Source of the DNA: ZC4RG35 sp964571765
Lineage (GTDB): Bacteria; Actinomycetota; Acidimicrobiia; Spongiisociales; ZC4RG35
Reading direction: 5' to 3'
DNA: 64,000 nt
NCBI GenBank assembly: GCA_964571765.1
Contig: CAZNDH010000008.1
Location: 1 to 64,000 of the forward strand
Shown: piece after piece, positions 1 through 8,883 of the stretch
Position numbering within the stretch: position 1 is the stretch's first letter
Layout of the letters: each line of letters begins with the position of its first letter
The notes under the pieces: generated by a model
The model's input: only the letters and a program-made list of their open reading frames with translations
What the model was told of the DNA's origin: nothing
Database searches by the model: none
Position numbers and translations under genes: made by a program

Positions 1-3000
1 GTGGTGTCTCCGCAGGTGAGGCAGACGTAGCAGCTTCCGTTGCGGATGGTCATGTGGCCGCAGTTGGAGCACACCGGGGCGTCGCCCATGTTCTCCTTGA
101 GTGCCAGGTCGGCCATGTCGGTCTTGCCACCGACGACCACTCTGGCCTCGACCTTCTCCACCACCTCGACCCGGGCGACCACCTTCCCGACTCCGCCGTT
201 GGGTGAGTCGACGAAGTCGGCTGCCCGCTGCAGCACTTCGATGTCGCCCTCGGCGGCGGCGTCGGTCAGGTCGAGCTGGATGCCGGCCTCCACAGCGAGA
301 CCTTTGGGCGGTTCGGCTAGCTCACCGTCACGCACAGGCGGGACCTGAGCCAGTTCGTCTCGCTCCAGGTACTCCACTCCGAGGGCCCGGAACACATAGT
401 CGATGATCGAGTTGGCCATCTTGATGTTCTGATGCCCTTCGACCATGCCCCGGGGCTCGAAGGTCTGGAAGGTGAAGGTGTCGACGTACTCGTCCAAGGG
501 CACCCCGTACTGGAGTCCCTTCGACACCGCGATGGCGAAGCAGGAGAGGATCCCTTTGAGGGTGGCGCCCTCCTTGGCCAGGTCGATGAATATCTCGCCG
601 AGGGTCCCGTCGTCGTACTCGCCGGTGCGCAGGTACACCTTGTGACCACCGACCCGGGCCTCCTGGTTGAAGCCGGAGCGTCGCGCCGGGAGGAGGAATC
701 TGGGCGGCTGCAGACCCTGGGCATAGGCTTGAGTCGGAGAGAGCCCCTTGGGCAGGTTGCCCCAATGGATCGCTTTCTCCGCCTCGACCGCAGCAGTCAC
801 CGCGGCTTCCTCGTCTTCGCTCTCCTCACCCTCGTCCGAGGTGGAGTTGAGTGGTTGGGCCGCCTTGGAGCCGTCCCGGTAGATGGCCATCGCCTTCAAG
901 CCCAGCTCCCAGGAGACCCGGTAGGCCTCCTCGATGTCCTCCACCGTGATCTCGTTGGGCATGTTGATCGTGTTGTGATTCACGATTCCGTTACCCAGGA
1001 AGGCGTGGGTGTCGGGGACCGAAATGTCGAAGACCTCCTGGTGTCCAGCGTCCGAGACCTCGATCACCGGACTGAAGTGGAGGTCATCAATGAGGACCTC
1101 CACCAGCCATTCGGGCAGCTCGACACCTGGCACCATGGCGACCCGCTCCAGCGTGCGACGACTCACATGTACTGTCCTCGGGTCGTTGAGGAATGAGAAG
1201 CGGAGGCGTTCGCTGTGACCGCCCTGATCGAGTCGATCGAGCGGCATCATCCGATACAGCTCGGGTCCGGTTATCCCGGGGACGACATCGGCAGTCGATT
1301 GTGAGAAGTCCCTCTCGAAGAGCGTTTCGGCACGTGCTGCCTTGTCGGCCTCGACGAAACGAACGAGCCGCGCCAACCGTTGGGCCGCAGCACCGGCGGC
1401 GTACACCTCGTGGTATGTGCGTCCCGATACCTTGTTCGGCTTCGCACTACGACCATGGACCACGCCCAGGTTGGTCAGGACCGCCTGCAGATCGTCAGTC
1501 AAACCCTTCGAGGCGACGGTGATCCCCATCTTCGCCGAGCCTGACAGGGTGACGTACCCATCGAGGAACACACCCGACAGGAACTCGAGGATCATGTGCC
1601 GGGGCGAACGGAGGACCGCGTCGGGTATGCGCTTCTCCAGAGCGGTGTGACCCACCCCGAGATAATCGAGGAATTCCACGATGGTCTTCGAGGACACTTG
1701 CACACCTGGGCATCGGTCGCGGTGGCGTCGGATCGGTGCCTCGACACCGAACAACTGAGCCCAGCTCCGGGAAACGCGTTGGAGGACGCCCTCGTCGGAG
1801 TTGGTCACGGTGACGGTCCAGTTGGTTCTGGTCATGTGGCCCTCGGCAACGATGGCCCCCAACAGGAACGCCAACTCCGCGGTCATCTCTGCCGGAATGC
1901 TCACCTTCTTCTGCCCCCCGTATGACGCAGTGGGAGTGAAGTCATCGAAACGGGCTGGCAGCGCCGACCACATGTCGGCTCCATACCGCGTGGCCGCGTA
2001 CTCGCCGGGCCGGATCTCCGACAGTGTCCGCCATTCGAGACCACCGGGGACCGAGACCAGGAGTCGGTGGTTCGGAGTTCCTATGACCTCGTGGCCGGAA
2101 CGCAGCTCGACCCTTCTGACCTGGCGCACTCCTCCGTAGTAGAAGGCGTCGGTCTTGCGACTGCCGTTGCGGGAGGCAACCTCCATGACGTGGTCACGGA
2201 ACGAATCGGGAGCCTCGTCTCGATGCAGGGACCCAATGCGGACCAGGCCATCCTCTGTGGTGATCAGCGTTTCACCGATGACGCACTTCGAGATCGCCCC
2301 CGAGATGAAGGGTTGGGCGGCGGCCATCATCAGGATGTGCCCGTTGTGGTGGATGAACCGCTCCCCGTACTTCCCGTTGCGGTTGGCGGTGTCGAACACC
2401 GGGAGGTGCTCCTCCCTGACGTGAGGGGCGCCCTCGATGGTCTGGCGGCCGCAGATGTGATCGTTGGCCTCGCTGATCTGCGCCGAGGTGAACCCGAGCG
2501 CCTTGAGCAGGTTGAAGTCCCAGGAGGTGTACTCGTCGGCGGTGAACCCGATCCGCTGCAACGTCTCCTCGCCGAAGGTGAACACGTTGAAGGCGTGCTT
2601 CAACTCGAACACCGAAGGCAGGGTCTTGGCCAGCCTCTCCAGATCCTCGTCGACGAAGCCCTTGTCCAGGAGGGATTCCCGGTTGACATGAGGGGCGCCG
2701 TCGATCGAGCTGGTCCCGACGATGTACTCGACTATCTCGCCGATCTGGTCGGCGTCGTAGCCGAGGTGGCGCAAGGCCGGGGTCACCGACTGGTTGACGA
2801 TCTTGAAGTAGCCGCCGCCGGCCAGCTTCTTGAACTTGACCAGGGCGAAGTCCGGCTCCACTCCGGTGGTGTCACAGTCCATCAGAAGGCCGATGGTTCC
2901 CGTAGGCGCAATGACCGTCGCCTGGGCGTTGCGGTAACCGTTGGCCTCGCCCAACTCGATTGCCTGATCCCAGGATGATCGGGCGGCGTCGAGCAGGTCG

Positions 3001-4685
3001 TCGGGACAGAGGTCGGGGTTGATGCCCACCACCACATGGCTGACACCCTCGTAGGAAGGCTCGTCGTATGCGGCGCGGCGGTGGTTGCGGATCACCCGGA
3101 GCATCGACTCCCGGTTCTCCCCGAATCGGGGGAAGGGGCCGACCACACCCGCCATCTCCGCCGAGGTGGCATAGGCCAATCCGGTGAGGATCGAGGTGAG
3201 GGCACCGGCGATCGCCCGCCCCTCTTCGGAGTCGTAGGCGATCCCCTGGCGCATCAAGAGCGAGCCGAGGTTGGCGTACCCCAGACCCAGGGTCCGGTAG
3301 TCGTAGGAGCCCTGGGCGATCTCCGGGGAGGGGAAGTGGGCCATCGCCACCGAGATCTCGAGGACGATCGTCCAGAGTCGGATGGCGTGTTGGTAGCCCT
3401 CGATGTCGAACACCCCGGTGGAGTCGTCGTAGAACCGGACCAGGTTGATCGAGGCCAGGTTGCAGGCGGTATCGTCGAGGAAGAGATACTCGGAGCACGG
3501 GTTGCTCGCCCGGATCCGCCCGCCGGCCGGGCTGGTGTGCCACTCGTTGATGGTGGTGTCGAACTGGAGGCCGGGGTCGGCACAGGCCCATGCGGCGTCG
3601 GCGATCCGCTTCCACAGGTCACGTGCCTTGACCGTCTTGCGCACCGCACCATCGGTGCGGTTGGTCAGGTCCCAGTCGCCGTCGTCGAGCACCGTCTGGA
3701 TGAAGTCGTTGCTCACCCTCACCGAGTTGTTCGAGTTCTGACCGGAGACGGTGGCGTAGGCCTCCCCGTTGAAGTCGGCCGGATAGCCGCCGTGCTGGAT
3801 GAGGACCCGTGCCTTCTCCTCCTCGACTTTCTTCCACTCGATGAACTTCTCGATGTCGGGATGGTCGACGTCGAGAATCACCATCTTGGCGGCGCGACGG
3901 GTCGTGCCCCCCGACTTGATCGCGCCGGCGGCCCGGTCACCGATCTTGAGGAACGACATCACCCCCGACGACTTGCCCCCACCGGAGAGACGCTCGTTCT
4001 CTGAACGGATCATCGAGAAGTTGGACCCGGCTCCGGAGCCGAACTTGAAGATCCTCGCCTCGCGGACCCAGAGGTCCATGATCCCACCCGGATTGACCAA
4101 ATCGTCGCGCGCAGACAGGATGAAACATGCATGGGGGGCGGGGCGGCTGTAGGAGTCGGGGGAGGCGGTCAGCTCATCGCCGGCACCGTCGACATACCAG
4201 AAGCCCTGAGCGGGACCTTCCAGCCCGTATGCCCAGTTGAGCCCGGTGTTGAACCACTGGGGGGAGTTCGGTGCCGCCATCTGGGCAGCGAGCATGTACT
4301 TGAGCTCGTCTTCGAAGGCCTCGGCATCCTCGGGAGAGGCGAAGTAGCCCTCCTTCTCGCCCCAGTGGCGCCAGGTGCCGGCGAGGCGGTCGAACACTTG
4401 CTTGGCGGAGCGCTCCGGGCCGAGCACCGGCTCAGCGGCCTCGTCGAACAGCTGGATGCCCTCCTCGTCGAACTGGGGGACACCCGCCTTGCGGAAATAC
4501 TTCGACACCATGATGTCCGAGGCCACCTGACTCCATTGGGCAGGGATCTCCGCTCCGGTCATCTCGAAGACCACCGAGCCGTCGGGGTTGCTGATCCGGG
4601 AGTCCCGATAGGTCCACTCGAAGGTGTGGTAGGGGTCCTTGCCGACCTCGGTGAAGCGTCGGGTGATCCGCAAGCCTTCGCTCAT
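1..4685 (-). CDS. nrdJ: Class II (adenosylcobalamin-dependent) ribonucleotide reductase, intein-containing, 3' end off the window
   Basis: It reduces ribonucleotides to deoxyribonucleotides using a B12-derived thiyl radical. The frame is open from the ATG at 4685 to the left edge (1561 codons seen). The N-extein is residues 1-800, the intein 801-1238, and the C-extein starts at Thr1239. N395-P-C397-S-E399 is the catalytic Asn/Cys/Glu set and Cys408 follows in the usual CNLAS motif. The N-extein ends in SGAISK and the C-extein resumes TINMPNE, which is the conserved phosphate-binding loop. The last visible residues form a CxxC...CxxC zinc ribbon (bases about 10-70), as in the long class II enzymes. 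Paired NrdR boxes lie upstream. The stop codon is not in the window. The family is certain. Confidence 0.96.
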   Translation of the reverse strand, partial: MSEGLRITRRFTEVGKDPYHTFEWTYRDSRISNPDGSVVFEMTGAEIPAQWSQVASDIMVSKYFRKAGVPQFDEEGIQLFDEAAEPVLGPERSAKQVFDRLAGTWRHWGEKEGYFASPEDAEAFEDELKYMLAAQMAAPNSPQWFNTGLNWAYGLEGPAQGFWYVDGAGDELTASPDSYSRPAPHACFILSARDDLVNPGGIMDLWVREARIFKFGSGAGSNFSMIRSENERLSGGGKSSGVMSFLKIGDRAAGAIKSGGTTRRAAKMVILDVDHPDIEKFIEWKKVEEEKARVLIQHGGYPADFNGEAYATVSGQNSNNSVRVSNDFIQTVLDDGDWDLTNRTDGAVRKTVKARDLWKRIADAAWACADPGLQFDTTINEWHTSPAGGRIRASNPCSEYLFLDDTACNLASINLVRFYDDSTGVFDIEGYQHAIRLWTIVLEISVAMAHFPSPEIAQGSYDYRTLGLGYANLGSLLMRQGIAYDSEEGRAIAGALTSILTGLAYATSAEMAGVVGPFPRFGENRESMLRVIRNHRRAAYDEPSYEGVSHVVVGINPDLCPDDLLDAARSSWDQAIELGEANGYRNAQATVIAPTGTIGLLMDCDTTGVEPDFALVKFKKLAGGGYFKIVNQSVTPALRHLGYDADQIGEIVEYIVGTSSIDGAPHVNRESLLDKGFVDEDLERLAKTLPSVFELKHAFNVFTFGEETLQRIGFTADEYTSWDFNLLKALGFTSAQISEANDHICGRQTIEGAPHVREEHLPVFDTANRNGKYGERFIHHNGHILMMAAAQPFISGAISKCVIGETLITTEDGLVRIGSLHRDEAPDSFRDHVMEVASRNGSRKTDAFYYGGVRQVRRVELRSGHEVIGTPNHRLLVSVPGGLEWRTLSEIRPGEYAATRYGADMWSALPARFDDFTPTASYGGQKKVSIPAEMTAELAFLLGAIVAEGHMTRTNWTVTVTNSDEGVLQRVSRSWAQLFGVEAPIRRHRDRCPGVQVSSKTIVEFLDYLGVGHTALEKRIPDAVLRSPRHMILEFLSGVFLDGYVTLSGSAKMGITVASKGLTDDLQAVLTNLGVVHGRSAKPNKVSGRTYHEVYAAGAAAQRLARLVRFVEADKAARAETLFERDFSQSTADVVPGITGPELYRMMPLDRLDQGGHSERLRFSFLNDPRTVHVSRRTLERVAMVPGVELPEWLVEVLIDDLHFSPVIEVSDAGHQEVFDISVPDTHAFLGNGIVNHNTINMPNEITVEDIEEAYRVSWELGLKAMAIYRDGSKAAQPLNSTSDEGEESEDEEAAVTAAVEAEKAIHWGNLPKGLSPTQAYAQGLQPPRFLLPARRSGFNQEARVGGHKVYLRTGEYDDGTLGEIFIDLAKEGATLKGILSCFAIAVSKGLQYGVPLDEYVDTFTFQTFEPRGMVEGHQNIKMANSIIDYVFRALGVEYLERDELAQVPPVRDGELAEPPKGLAVEAGIQLDLTDAAAEGDIEVLQRAADFVDSPNGGVGKVVARVEVVEKVEARVVVGGKTDMADLALKENMGDAPVCSNCGHMTIRNGSCYVCLTCGDT
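972..2285 (-). other. Intein with LAGLIDADG homing endonuclease, inside nrdJ
   Basis: A 438-residue in-frame insertion interrupts the active-site loop SGAISK/TINMPN. It starts with Cys1 in a block-A sequence (CVIGETLITTEDG), has a block-B GTPNHR motif, and ends VNHN before extein Thr+1, which are the residues needed for self-splicing. Two LAGLIDADG-type helices are visible: LLGAIVAEG at intein residues 141-149 and LSGVFLDG at 236-243, about 95 residues apart. Both keep the acidic residue (Glu, Asp), so the endonuclease looks intact. There is no internal stop, so one precursor is made and must splice to give active NrdJ. Confidence 0.93.
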
Positions 4686-4758
4686 CTGTAGTGCCTCCTC
4701 GCACTCGTGCCCTGGCCGGGCCTTTGACTACTCAACAGAACTCTGTTGACAAGTTTCA

Positions 4759-4774
4759 CCACAAGATGTAGTGG
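4759..4774 (-). promoter_or_regulatory. NrdR box, proximal copy
   Basis: CCACAAGATGTAGTGG is a partial palindrome close to the NrdR consensus (acaCwAtATaTwgtgt). It lies 74 bp upstream of the nrdJ start. A second similar box starts exactly 31 bp further away, the three-turn spacing typical of NrdR operator pairs. It is expected to allow dATP/ATP-sensing repression by NrdR, whose gene is not in the window. Confidence 0.75.
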
Positions 4775-4789
4775 TGCGCGGGGAAGTGT

Positions 4790-4805
4790 CCACAACATCT
4801 GGTAT
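4790..4805 (-). promoter_or_regulatory. NrdR box, distal copy
   Basis: CCACAACATCTGGTAT is the more degenerate partner of the box at 4759 and shares the CCACAAnAT core. The 31-bp start-to-start spacing, rather than the match alone, is the main support. Confidence 0.65.
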
Positions 4806-4852
4806 GGACTTCAACACTGTAATTACACGCGTGTCACAGGTCAAGTACCCAG

Positions 4853-4861
4853 TTATCCACA
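4853..4861 (+). promoter_or_regulatory. DnaA box (perfect TTATCCACA)
   Basis: An exact DnaA 9-mer lies in the 324-bp gap 4686-5009 upstream of nrdJ, about 170 bp from its start. DnaA boxes near nrd promoters are known to couple dNTP supply to replication in other bacteria. A single box is not an origin. Apart from this and the NrdR boxes nothing else was recognised in the gap. Confidence 0.5.
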
Positions 4862-5009
4862 ACCTCTGAACAGCCGTTTGCGGGCGGGCGCCAGCCCAGG
4901 CGACGGGGAAGTCAGCGCTCAACAGGCCCGGGGGAAGTGCCCGAACCATAGAGCCCGAGGTCGGCCCCGACCAGCAGGGACCGACCTCAGATTTCGCGGT
5001 CTTCTCGGG

Positions 5010-5198
5010 TCAGGGACGTCGGTCCCGACCTACGGTGCCGATGATGATGGCGACTCCGATCACCACCAGGACCAGGGGGCCGATCAACCGGAGGTCGACG
5101 AGCCGGATGGTCCACACCCCGAGGGCTTCGAGGAAGAAGACCACCCCGATGATGATGAACACCACCCCGGCGAGAAGGGTTCCACGGTGAAGGTTCAT
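5010..5198 (-). CDS. Small two-helix membrane protein, LiaI/DUF5668-like
   Basis: This 62-residue protein has two hydrophobic helices (about 8-27 and 37-55) separated by a short VDLRL turn and ends in charged RDRRP. The layout matches the LiaI-LiaF-type transmembrane region seen beside PspC proteins. Its start overlaps the end of the upstream gene by 4 bp, so it is the last gene of a three-gene operon with the LiaF-like and PspC proteins. Its molecular function is unknown; a role in envelope-stress sensing is inferred from the neighbours. Confidence 0.75.
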   Translation of the reverse strand: MNLHRGTLLAGVVFIIIGVVFFLEALGVWTIRLVDLRLIGPLVLVVIGVAIIIGTVGRDRRP

Positions 5199-5839
5199 CT
5201 GCGCACCTCGATCTTTCCCGCCCCCACATTGATCTCGAGGGTGAGACTCTCCGATGCGGTATCGAAGTCAGGGTCGGTATAGCTCAATCGTGGCGACAGC
5301 CCGTCGGCGCGCTCACCGAGAAGGAGTATCTCGCCCGCCCCGACCGTGGCCTCGATCTTCACCGGCAGATCAGCGGGCGCGATGAGTTGGATCTCACCGG
5401 CGGCCACCCCCACCTTCACAACGACCGGCTCGGTTACCGTCAGGCCGCCCAGATCGAGCCGCACCTGTCCCAGAGCCACGCCATAGCTGGCTTCTAGATC
5501 GCTCTGCTGGGTGACGGTTATGTTCCGCTGTCCGATCCCTCCGGAGAACCCGACGGGGGTCAGGGCCACCACCAGGGTGGCGATGCTGAGAAACACCCCC
5601 AGGGTGATCAGACCGGGGTGACGCCCCCGGAAGGCGCCGGCCACCAGGGCGACACCCACTGCGGCCAGCGCCGCCGGCAAGACCAGGCGAGGGCTGAGGT
5701 CGAGCACGTCGGTGGCATCGAGGAGCCACAACACCCCGAGCACCACCAAGATGGTCCCGGCAACGATGGCGCCGTAGGGCCGACCCCACTCCTGGGGGAC
5801 TTCCCTTTCCGGGCTGTCAGGAACTTCAGGCGCGGTCAC
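5195..5839 (-). CDS. LiaF-like membrane protein with C-terminal beta-strand repeat domain
   Basis: An N-terminal Pro/Glu-rich cytoplasmic stretch is followed by about four hydrophobic helices. The soluble C-terminal half has repeated patterns such as VGVAAGEIQL, VGAGEILL and VGAGKIEV, typical of the LiaF/toast-rack fold of cell-wall-antibiotic-response proteins. The GTG at 5839 is preferred because GGGAG sits 5 nt upstream; a TTG at 5851 is the alternative. It overlaps the PspC gene upstream and the small membrane gene downstream. A role in envelope-stress signalling is inferred. Confidence 0.72.
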   Translation of the reverse strand: MTAPEVPDSPEREVPQEWGRPYGAIVAGTILVVLGVLWLLDATDVLDLSPRLVLPAALAAVGVALVAGAFRGRHPGLITLGVFLSIATLVVALTPVGFSGGIGQRNITVTQQSDLEASYGVALGQVRLDLGGLTVTEPVVVKVGVAAGEIQLIAPADLPVKIEATVGAGEILLLGERADGLSPRLSYTDPDFDTASESLTLEINVGAGKIEVRR

Positions 5840-6248
5840 GACGGCTCCCAAGGTAGATCAGCGCCACACCGGCGACGATGATCGCCGCCGGCCAGAACAC
5901 TCGTCCCAGCCACGGCATGTACTGTCGGGCGAGGAGGAACAAACCCATCCCGACCAGAAAGACGCCGGCGATCACCGAGCCCTCGGGGCCGATCGGGTTC
6001 CCGGCGCGGGCCGGATCTCCCGGCCTCTCCTCGGGGATGACGATCCAGGCGACGATATAGATCAGGATCCCCGACCCGCCGGCCAGGGCGAGCACAACGA
6101 ACCCCAGCCTGAACCACAGCGGATCGGTGCCGAAGTACTGGCCCAGGCCTCCAGAGACCCCGGCGATCATCCGGTCCGTGGCGCTTCGGGTCAGCCGGCC
6201 AGGCCCCGGTGACTCCTCGGGCGGGGGAGTCGGTTCGGTTTCGGACAT
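5826..6248 (-). CDS. PspC-domain membrane protein
   Basis: This 140-residue protein has a Pro/Glu-rich N-terminus and then the PspC signature: RMIAGVSGGLGQYFGTDP followed by LWFRLGFVVLALAGGSG and IVAWIVIPEE. Two more helices follow at the C-terminus. The ATG at 6248 has an AGAGGAGG Shine-Dalgarno 7 nt upstream, which decides it over the in-frame ATG at 6275. It heads the three-gene envelope cluster. PspC proteins take part in membrane-stress responses; the partner here would be the LiaF-like protein just downstream. Confidence 0.85.
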   Translation of the reverse strand: MSETEPTPPPEESPGPGRLTRSATDRMIAGVSGGLGQYFGTDPLWFRLGFVVLALAGGSGILIYIVAWIVIPEERPGDPARAGNPIGPEGSVIAGVFLVGMGLFLLARQYMPWLGRVFWPAAIIVAGVALIYLGSRRDRA

Positions 6249-6333
6249 GTGTGCCTCCTCTGCTCCCCTGGGCAATCATTCTCGAAGACCGCACCGGGTG
6301 CAAGGGCCAGAAGTCCCACCCAGTTGGTTGGCG

Positions 6334-6834
6334 TCAGTCGACGTCGACTCTGAGGTCGAGGCTCCCGTCGCGCCAGCGCGCTCTCACCCTCACCTCGGAG
6401 GTCTCGCCGACCAGCTCAACGCGCACCTCGGGAGGGCCCGGGTCGTCGACCGCCACGGCGAATCCCGGGTTGGGGACCGCCGACAGGTAGGTCACGCTTC
6501 CGGGAGCCACCCGGATGGTGACCGTCCCTCCGACGGTTGGAATCACCACGGTTTCGGGTCCATATCCTGGGTCCTCCGGGGCCACTACGGGCGGGGACGA
6601 GGTCACCGTTGGGTTGAGGGAAGTGGTGCCGTGGCTCGGCGTGGTGGTCGGCGAACTCGTCGAGGCAGGCTCGCCGGGCGCGGTCGAGGTGGGGAGGCCG
6701 GGAGCGGCCACGTCGAGGGGTGCTCCTGCCCGGATCCCGATTCGGTCGTCGGCGGCGCCGACTATCTGCCAGGTGACCGTGGTCGCCACCAGGAGCGCGG
6801 CCAACCAGGCCGCCACTGATCGCCACCTCATCAT
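6334..6834 (-). CDS. Secreted or membrane-anchored Thr/Ser-rich protein, paralogue of 8884-9411
   Basis: A positively charged start (MMRWR) and one hydrophobic helix form a signal peptide or anchor. A Thr/Ser/Pro linker (about 45-85) and a roughly 80-residue beta-rich domain follow, ending RWRDGSLDLRVDVD. The ending resembles that of the protein at 8884-9411 (RLRSDGRLEIEIRRT), and the two genes flank the two-component system on opposite sides. It is divergent from the response regulator with a 101-bp gap, so it is a plausible regulon member. The family is not recognised. Confidence 0.65.
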   Translation of the reverse strand: MMRWRSVAAWLAALLVATTVTWQIVGAADDRIGIRAGAPLDVAAPGLPTSTAPGEPASTSSPTTTPSHGTTSLNPTVTSSPPVVAPEDPGYGPETVVIPTVGGTVTIRVAPGSVTYLSAVPNPGFAVAVDDPGPPEVRVELVGETSEVRVRARWRDGSLDLRVDVD

Positions 6835-6935
6835 GGTGCGATCTTGCCCCGGCCGATGGCAAGCCACTCCCAAGGAAAGCTCAAGTAATCCTCAAGGCCG
6901 CTGGTGAGCTGCGTCTCCGCCGATAGGCTCCGGGG

Positions 6936-7619
6936 GTGGCGCGCATCGTCCTCATCGAAGACGACGTGGAGATCCGCAGGCTGGTAGCCGACGCCCTTGC
7001 CGGGGAAGGCCATGACGTGGAGAGCACCGATCGAGCCCTCCCCGGGTTGGAGCTGGCGGTCAAGGGGCGTCCCGACCTGGTGTTGATGGATCTGGGGCTC
7101 CCCGACATCGATGGGACCGAGTTGCTGCGGATGCTCCGGGCGGTGTCCGACGTACCCGTGGTGGTGATCACCGCTCGCGGTGGCGACGACGTTGTGGTCC
7201 GCACCCTCGACGCCGGTGCCGACGATTACCTGGTCAAGCCGTTCTCGGTGTCCCAGCTCGAGGCGAGGGTCCGGGCAGTTCTCCGTCGTGGGGCTGGTGG
7301 CGACATCCCCACGGTGCACCGGGTGGGCGGCCTCGAGGTCGACGTCGCCGCCCGGGAGGCCACGCTCGACGGGTCCCCGCTCGATCTCAGCCCCAAGGAA
7401 TTCGACCTGCTCCGTGTCCTCGTCGAGCGGCGCGGGCAGGTTGTCACCAAGAGAGACCTGATGGCCGAGGTCTGGCGCGAGCCCTACGGCGGCGCCGAAC
7501 GCACCATCGACGTCCATATCTCCTGGCTGAGGAAGAAGCTGGGGGAGAGCGCCCACAAGCCCAGATATCTGCAAACCGTCCACGGCGTCGGGGTGAAGCT
7601 CGTCGATCCCGCCAAGTGA
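6936..7619 (+). CDS. OmpR/PhoB-family response regulator
   Basis: This 227-residue protein has a receiver domain with acidic pocket EDD near residue 9, phospho-acceptor Asp52 (LMDLGLPD), a conserved Thr in VVITAR and Lys in VKPF. A C-terminal winged helix follows, with SPKEFDLLRVLVERRGQVV and RTIDVHISWLRKKLG. The start is GTG. The kinase start overlaps its stop, so the two are translationally coupled. The target is unknown; the flanking secreted paralogues are the obvious candidates. Confidence 0.93.
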   Translation: MARIVLIEDDVEIRRLVADALAGEGHDVESTDRALPGLELAVKGRPDLVLMDLGLPDIDGTELLRMLRAVSDVPVVVITARGGDDVVVRTLDAGADDYLVKPFSVSQLEARVRAVLRRGAGGDIPTVHRVGGLEVDVAAREATLDGSPLDLSPKEFDLLRVLVERRGQVVTKRDLMAEVWREPYGGAERTIDVHISWLRKKLGESAHKPRYLQTVHGVGVKLVDPAK

Positions 7620-8881
7620 GACGGAGCCTCGCCTTTCTCAGCCTGGCCATCACCACCCTGGTGGTGATCTCACTCCTCGTCCCTCTCGGGCTTCTGGTGC
7701 GTCGTCAGGCATTCGACCAGGCTCGGGTCGAGGCCGAGCGCGAGGCCCGCTCCACTGCTGCCCTGGTCGCCCTGGCCCTCAGCTTCGATGCCTCCACAGG
7801 GGCCATCGAAGGCGCAGTCGGCCCGTTGCCTCCGGGAGTGGTGGTGGTGGTCTCAGACGGGGATACCTTTGGTGACCCTCTGCCTGATCAGGGAACCCTG
7901 GTCGAGGGCTCGATGGGTCTCAAGGCGACGGTCACCGCCGTGGTCCCGGGGGGCTGGGAGATCGCTTTCCCGGTCATCGGTCGCGATCGGGTCGCGGTGG
8001 TCGACGTGTTCGTCACCGACGAGGAGCTCGGCGAGGGTGTCGTCGGGGCATGGCTGCTCCTCGGACTGCTCGGGCTGGTGCTGGTAGGTGTGGCAGTGTG
8101 GGTCGCCGACCGGCTGGGGAGGCGACTGGTGGCGCCGGTCCGGGAACTGGCCGATGCGGCCCATCGCCTCGGTGAAGGTGACCTCGAGGTCAGGGTGGCT
8201 GCCGCCGACCCCGAGGAGCTGCGTGAGGTGGCTTCCGCCTTCAACACCCTGGCGGCGCGTCTCGGCGGGCTCCTCGCCGCAGAGAGGGAGGTCGTGGCCG
8301 ACATGTCTCACCGGCTCCGCACCCCGATCACCTCACTCCGGCTCCAGGCGGAGCGGGTGGCCGATCACGCCGACCGGGCCGACATCGTCGCCCAGGTCGA
8401 TCGTCTCGAGGAGGCGGTCGACGCCCTCATCGTCGGCGCCCGTACCCGGGGAAGTGCCGTGGGGAGTTGCCATCTCGACGAGGTGGTGTCCCGGCGTGCC
8501 CGGTTCTGGGGGGTCCTCGCCGAGGAGCAGGATCGGACCATGGGGCTGAGCACCGCCTCCGGCGACGCCGAGGTGGCCCTGGCCCCGGAGCAGGTGGAGG
8601 ACATTGTCGATGCTCTGGTGGGCAATGTCTTCAGCCACACCGCTTCGGGTACCGCCTTCGAGGTGGCCACCGGGGTGACCGGCGGGACCCCTTGGCTCCA
8701 GGTCGCCGACCGGGGCCCCGGGGTCGGCGACCTCAACCTGGTGCGGAGGGGCGCGAGCACCTCGGGGTCCACTGGTCTGGGTCTCGATATCGTCCGCCGC
8801 ACCGCCGAGCTCAGCGGAGGGGGTGTCGAGGTCGGTGATCGCGCCGGTGGTGGCGCCGAGATCACCGTGTGGCTGGGCTGA
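7616..8881 (+). CDS. Sensor histidine kinase, partner of the response regulator
   Basis: This 421-residue protein has TM1 at about 5-27, a periplasmic sensor to about 142, TM2 at about 143-165, HAMP, then the dimerisation/phosphotransfer helix with His232 in MSHRLRTPITSL. The usual HELRTP is HRLRTP here. The ATPase domain has an N-box (ALVGNVFSHT), a G1 box (DRGPGVGD) and a G2 box (STGLGLDIV). The GTG start overlaps the regulator stop by 4 bp. The sensor domain shows no recognised ligand fold. Confidence 0.92.
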   Translation: MRRSLAFLSLAITTLVVISLLVPLGLLVRRQAFDQARVEAEREARSTAALVALALSFDASTGAIEGAVGPLPPGVVVVVSDGDTFGDPLPDQGTLVEGSMGLKATVTAVVPGGWEIAFPVIGRDRVAVVDVFVTDEELGEGVVGAWLLLGLLGLVLVGVAVWVADRLGRRLVAPVRELADAAHRLGEGDLEVRVAAADPEELREVASAFNTLAARLGGLLAAEREVVADMSHRLRTPITSLRLQAERVADHADRADIVAQVDRLEEAVDALIVGARTRGSAVGSCHLDEVVSRRARFWGVLAEEQDRTMGLSTASGDAEVALAPEQVEDIVDALVGNVFSHTASGTAFEVATGVTGGTPWLQVADRGPGVGDLNLVRRGASTSGSTGLGLDIVRRTAELSGGGVEVGDRAGGGAEITVWLG

Positions 8882-8883
8882 GG

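Noticed and set aside
432..1196. A 254-codon plus-strand reading frame opposite nrdJ
   Set aside because: It is antisense to the intein and C-extein, which are clearly coding by motif; high GC makes such shadows common.
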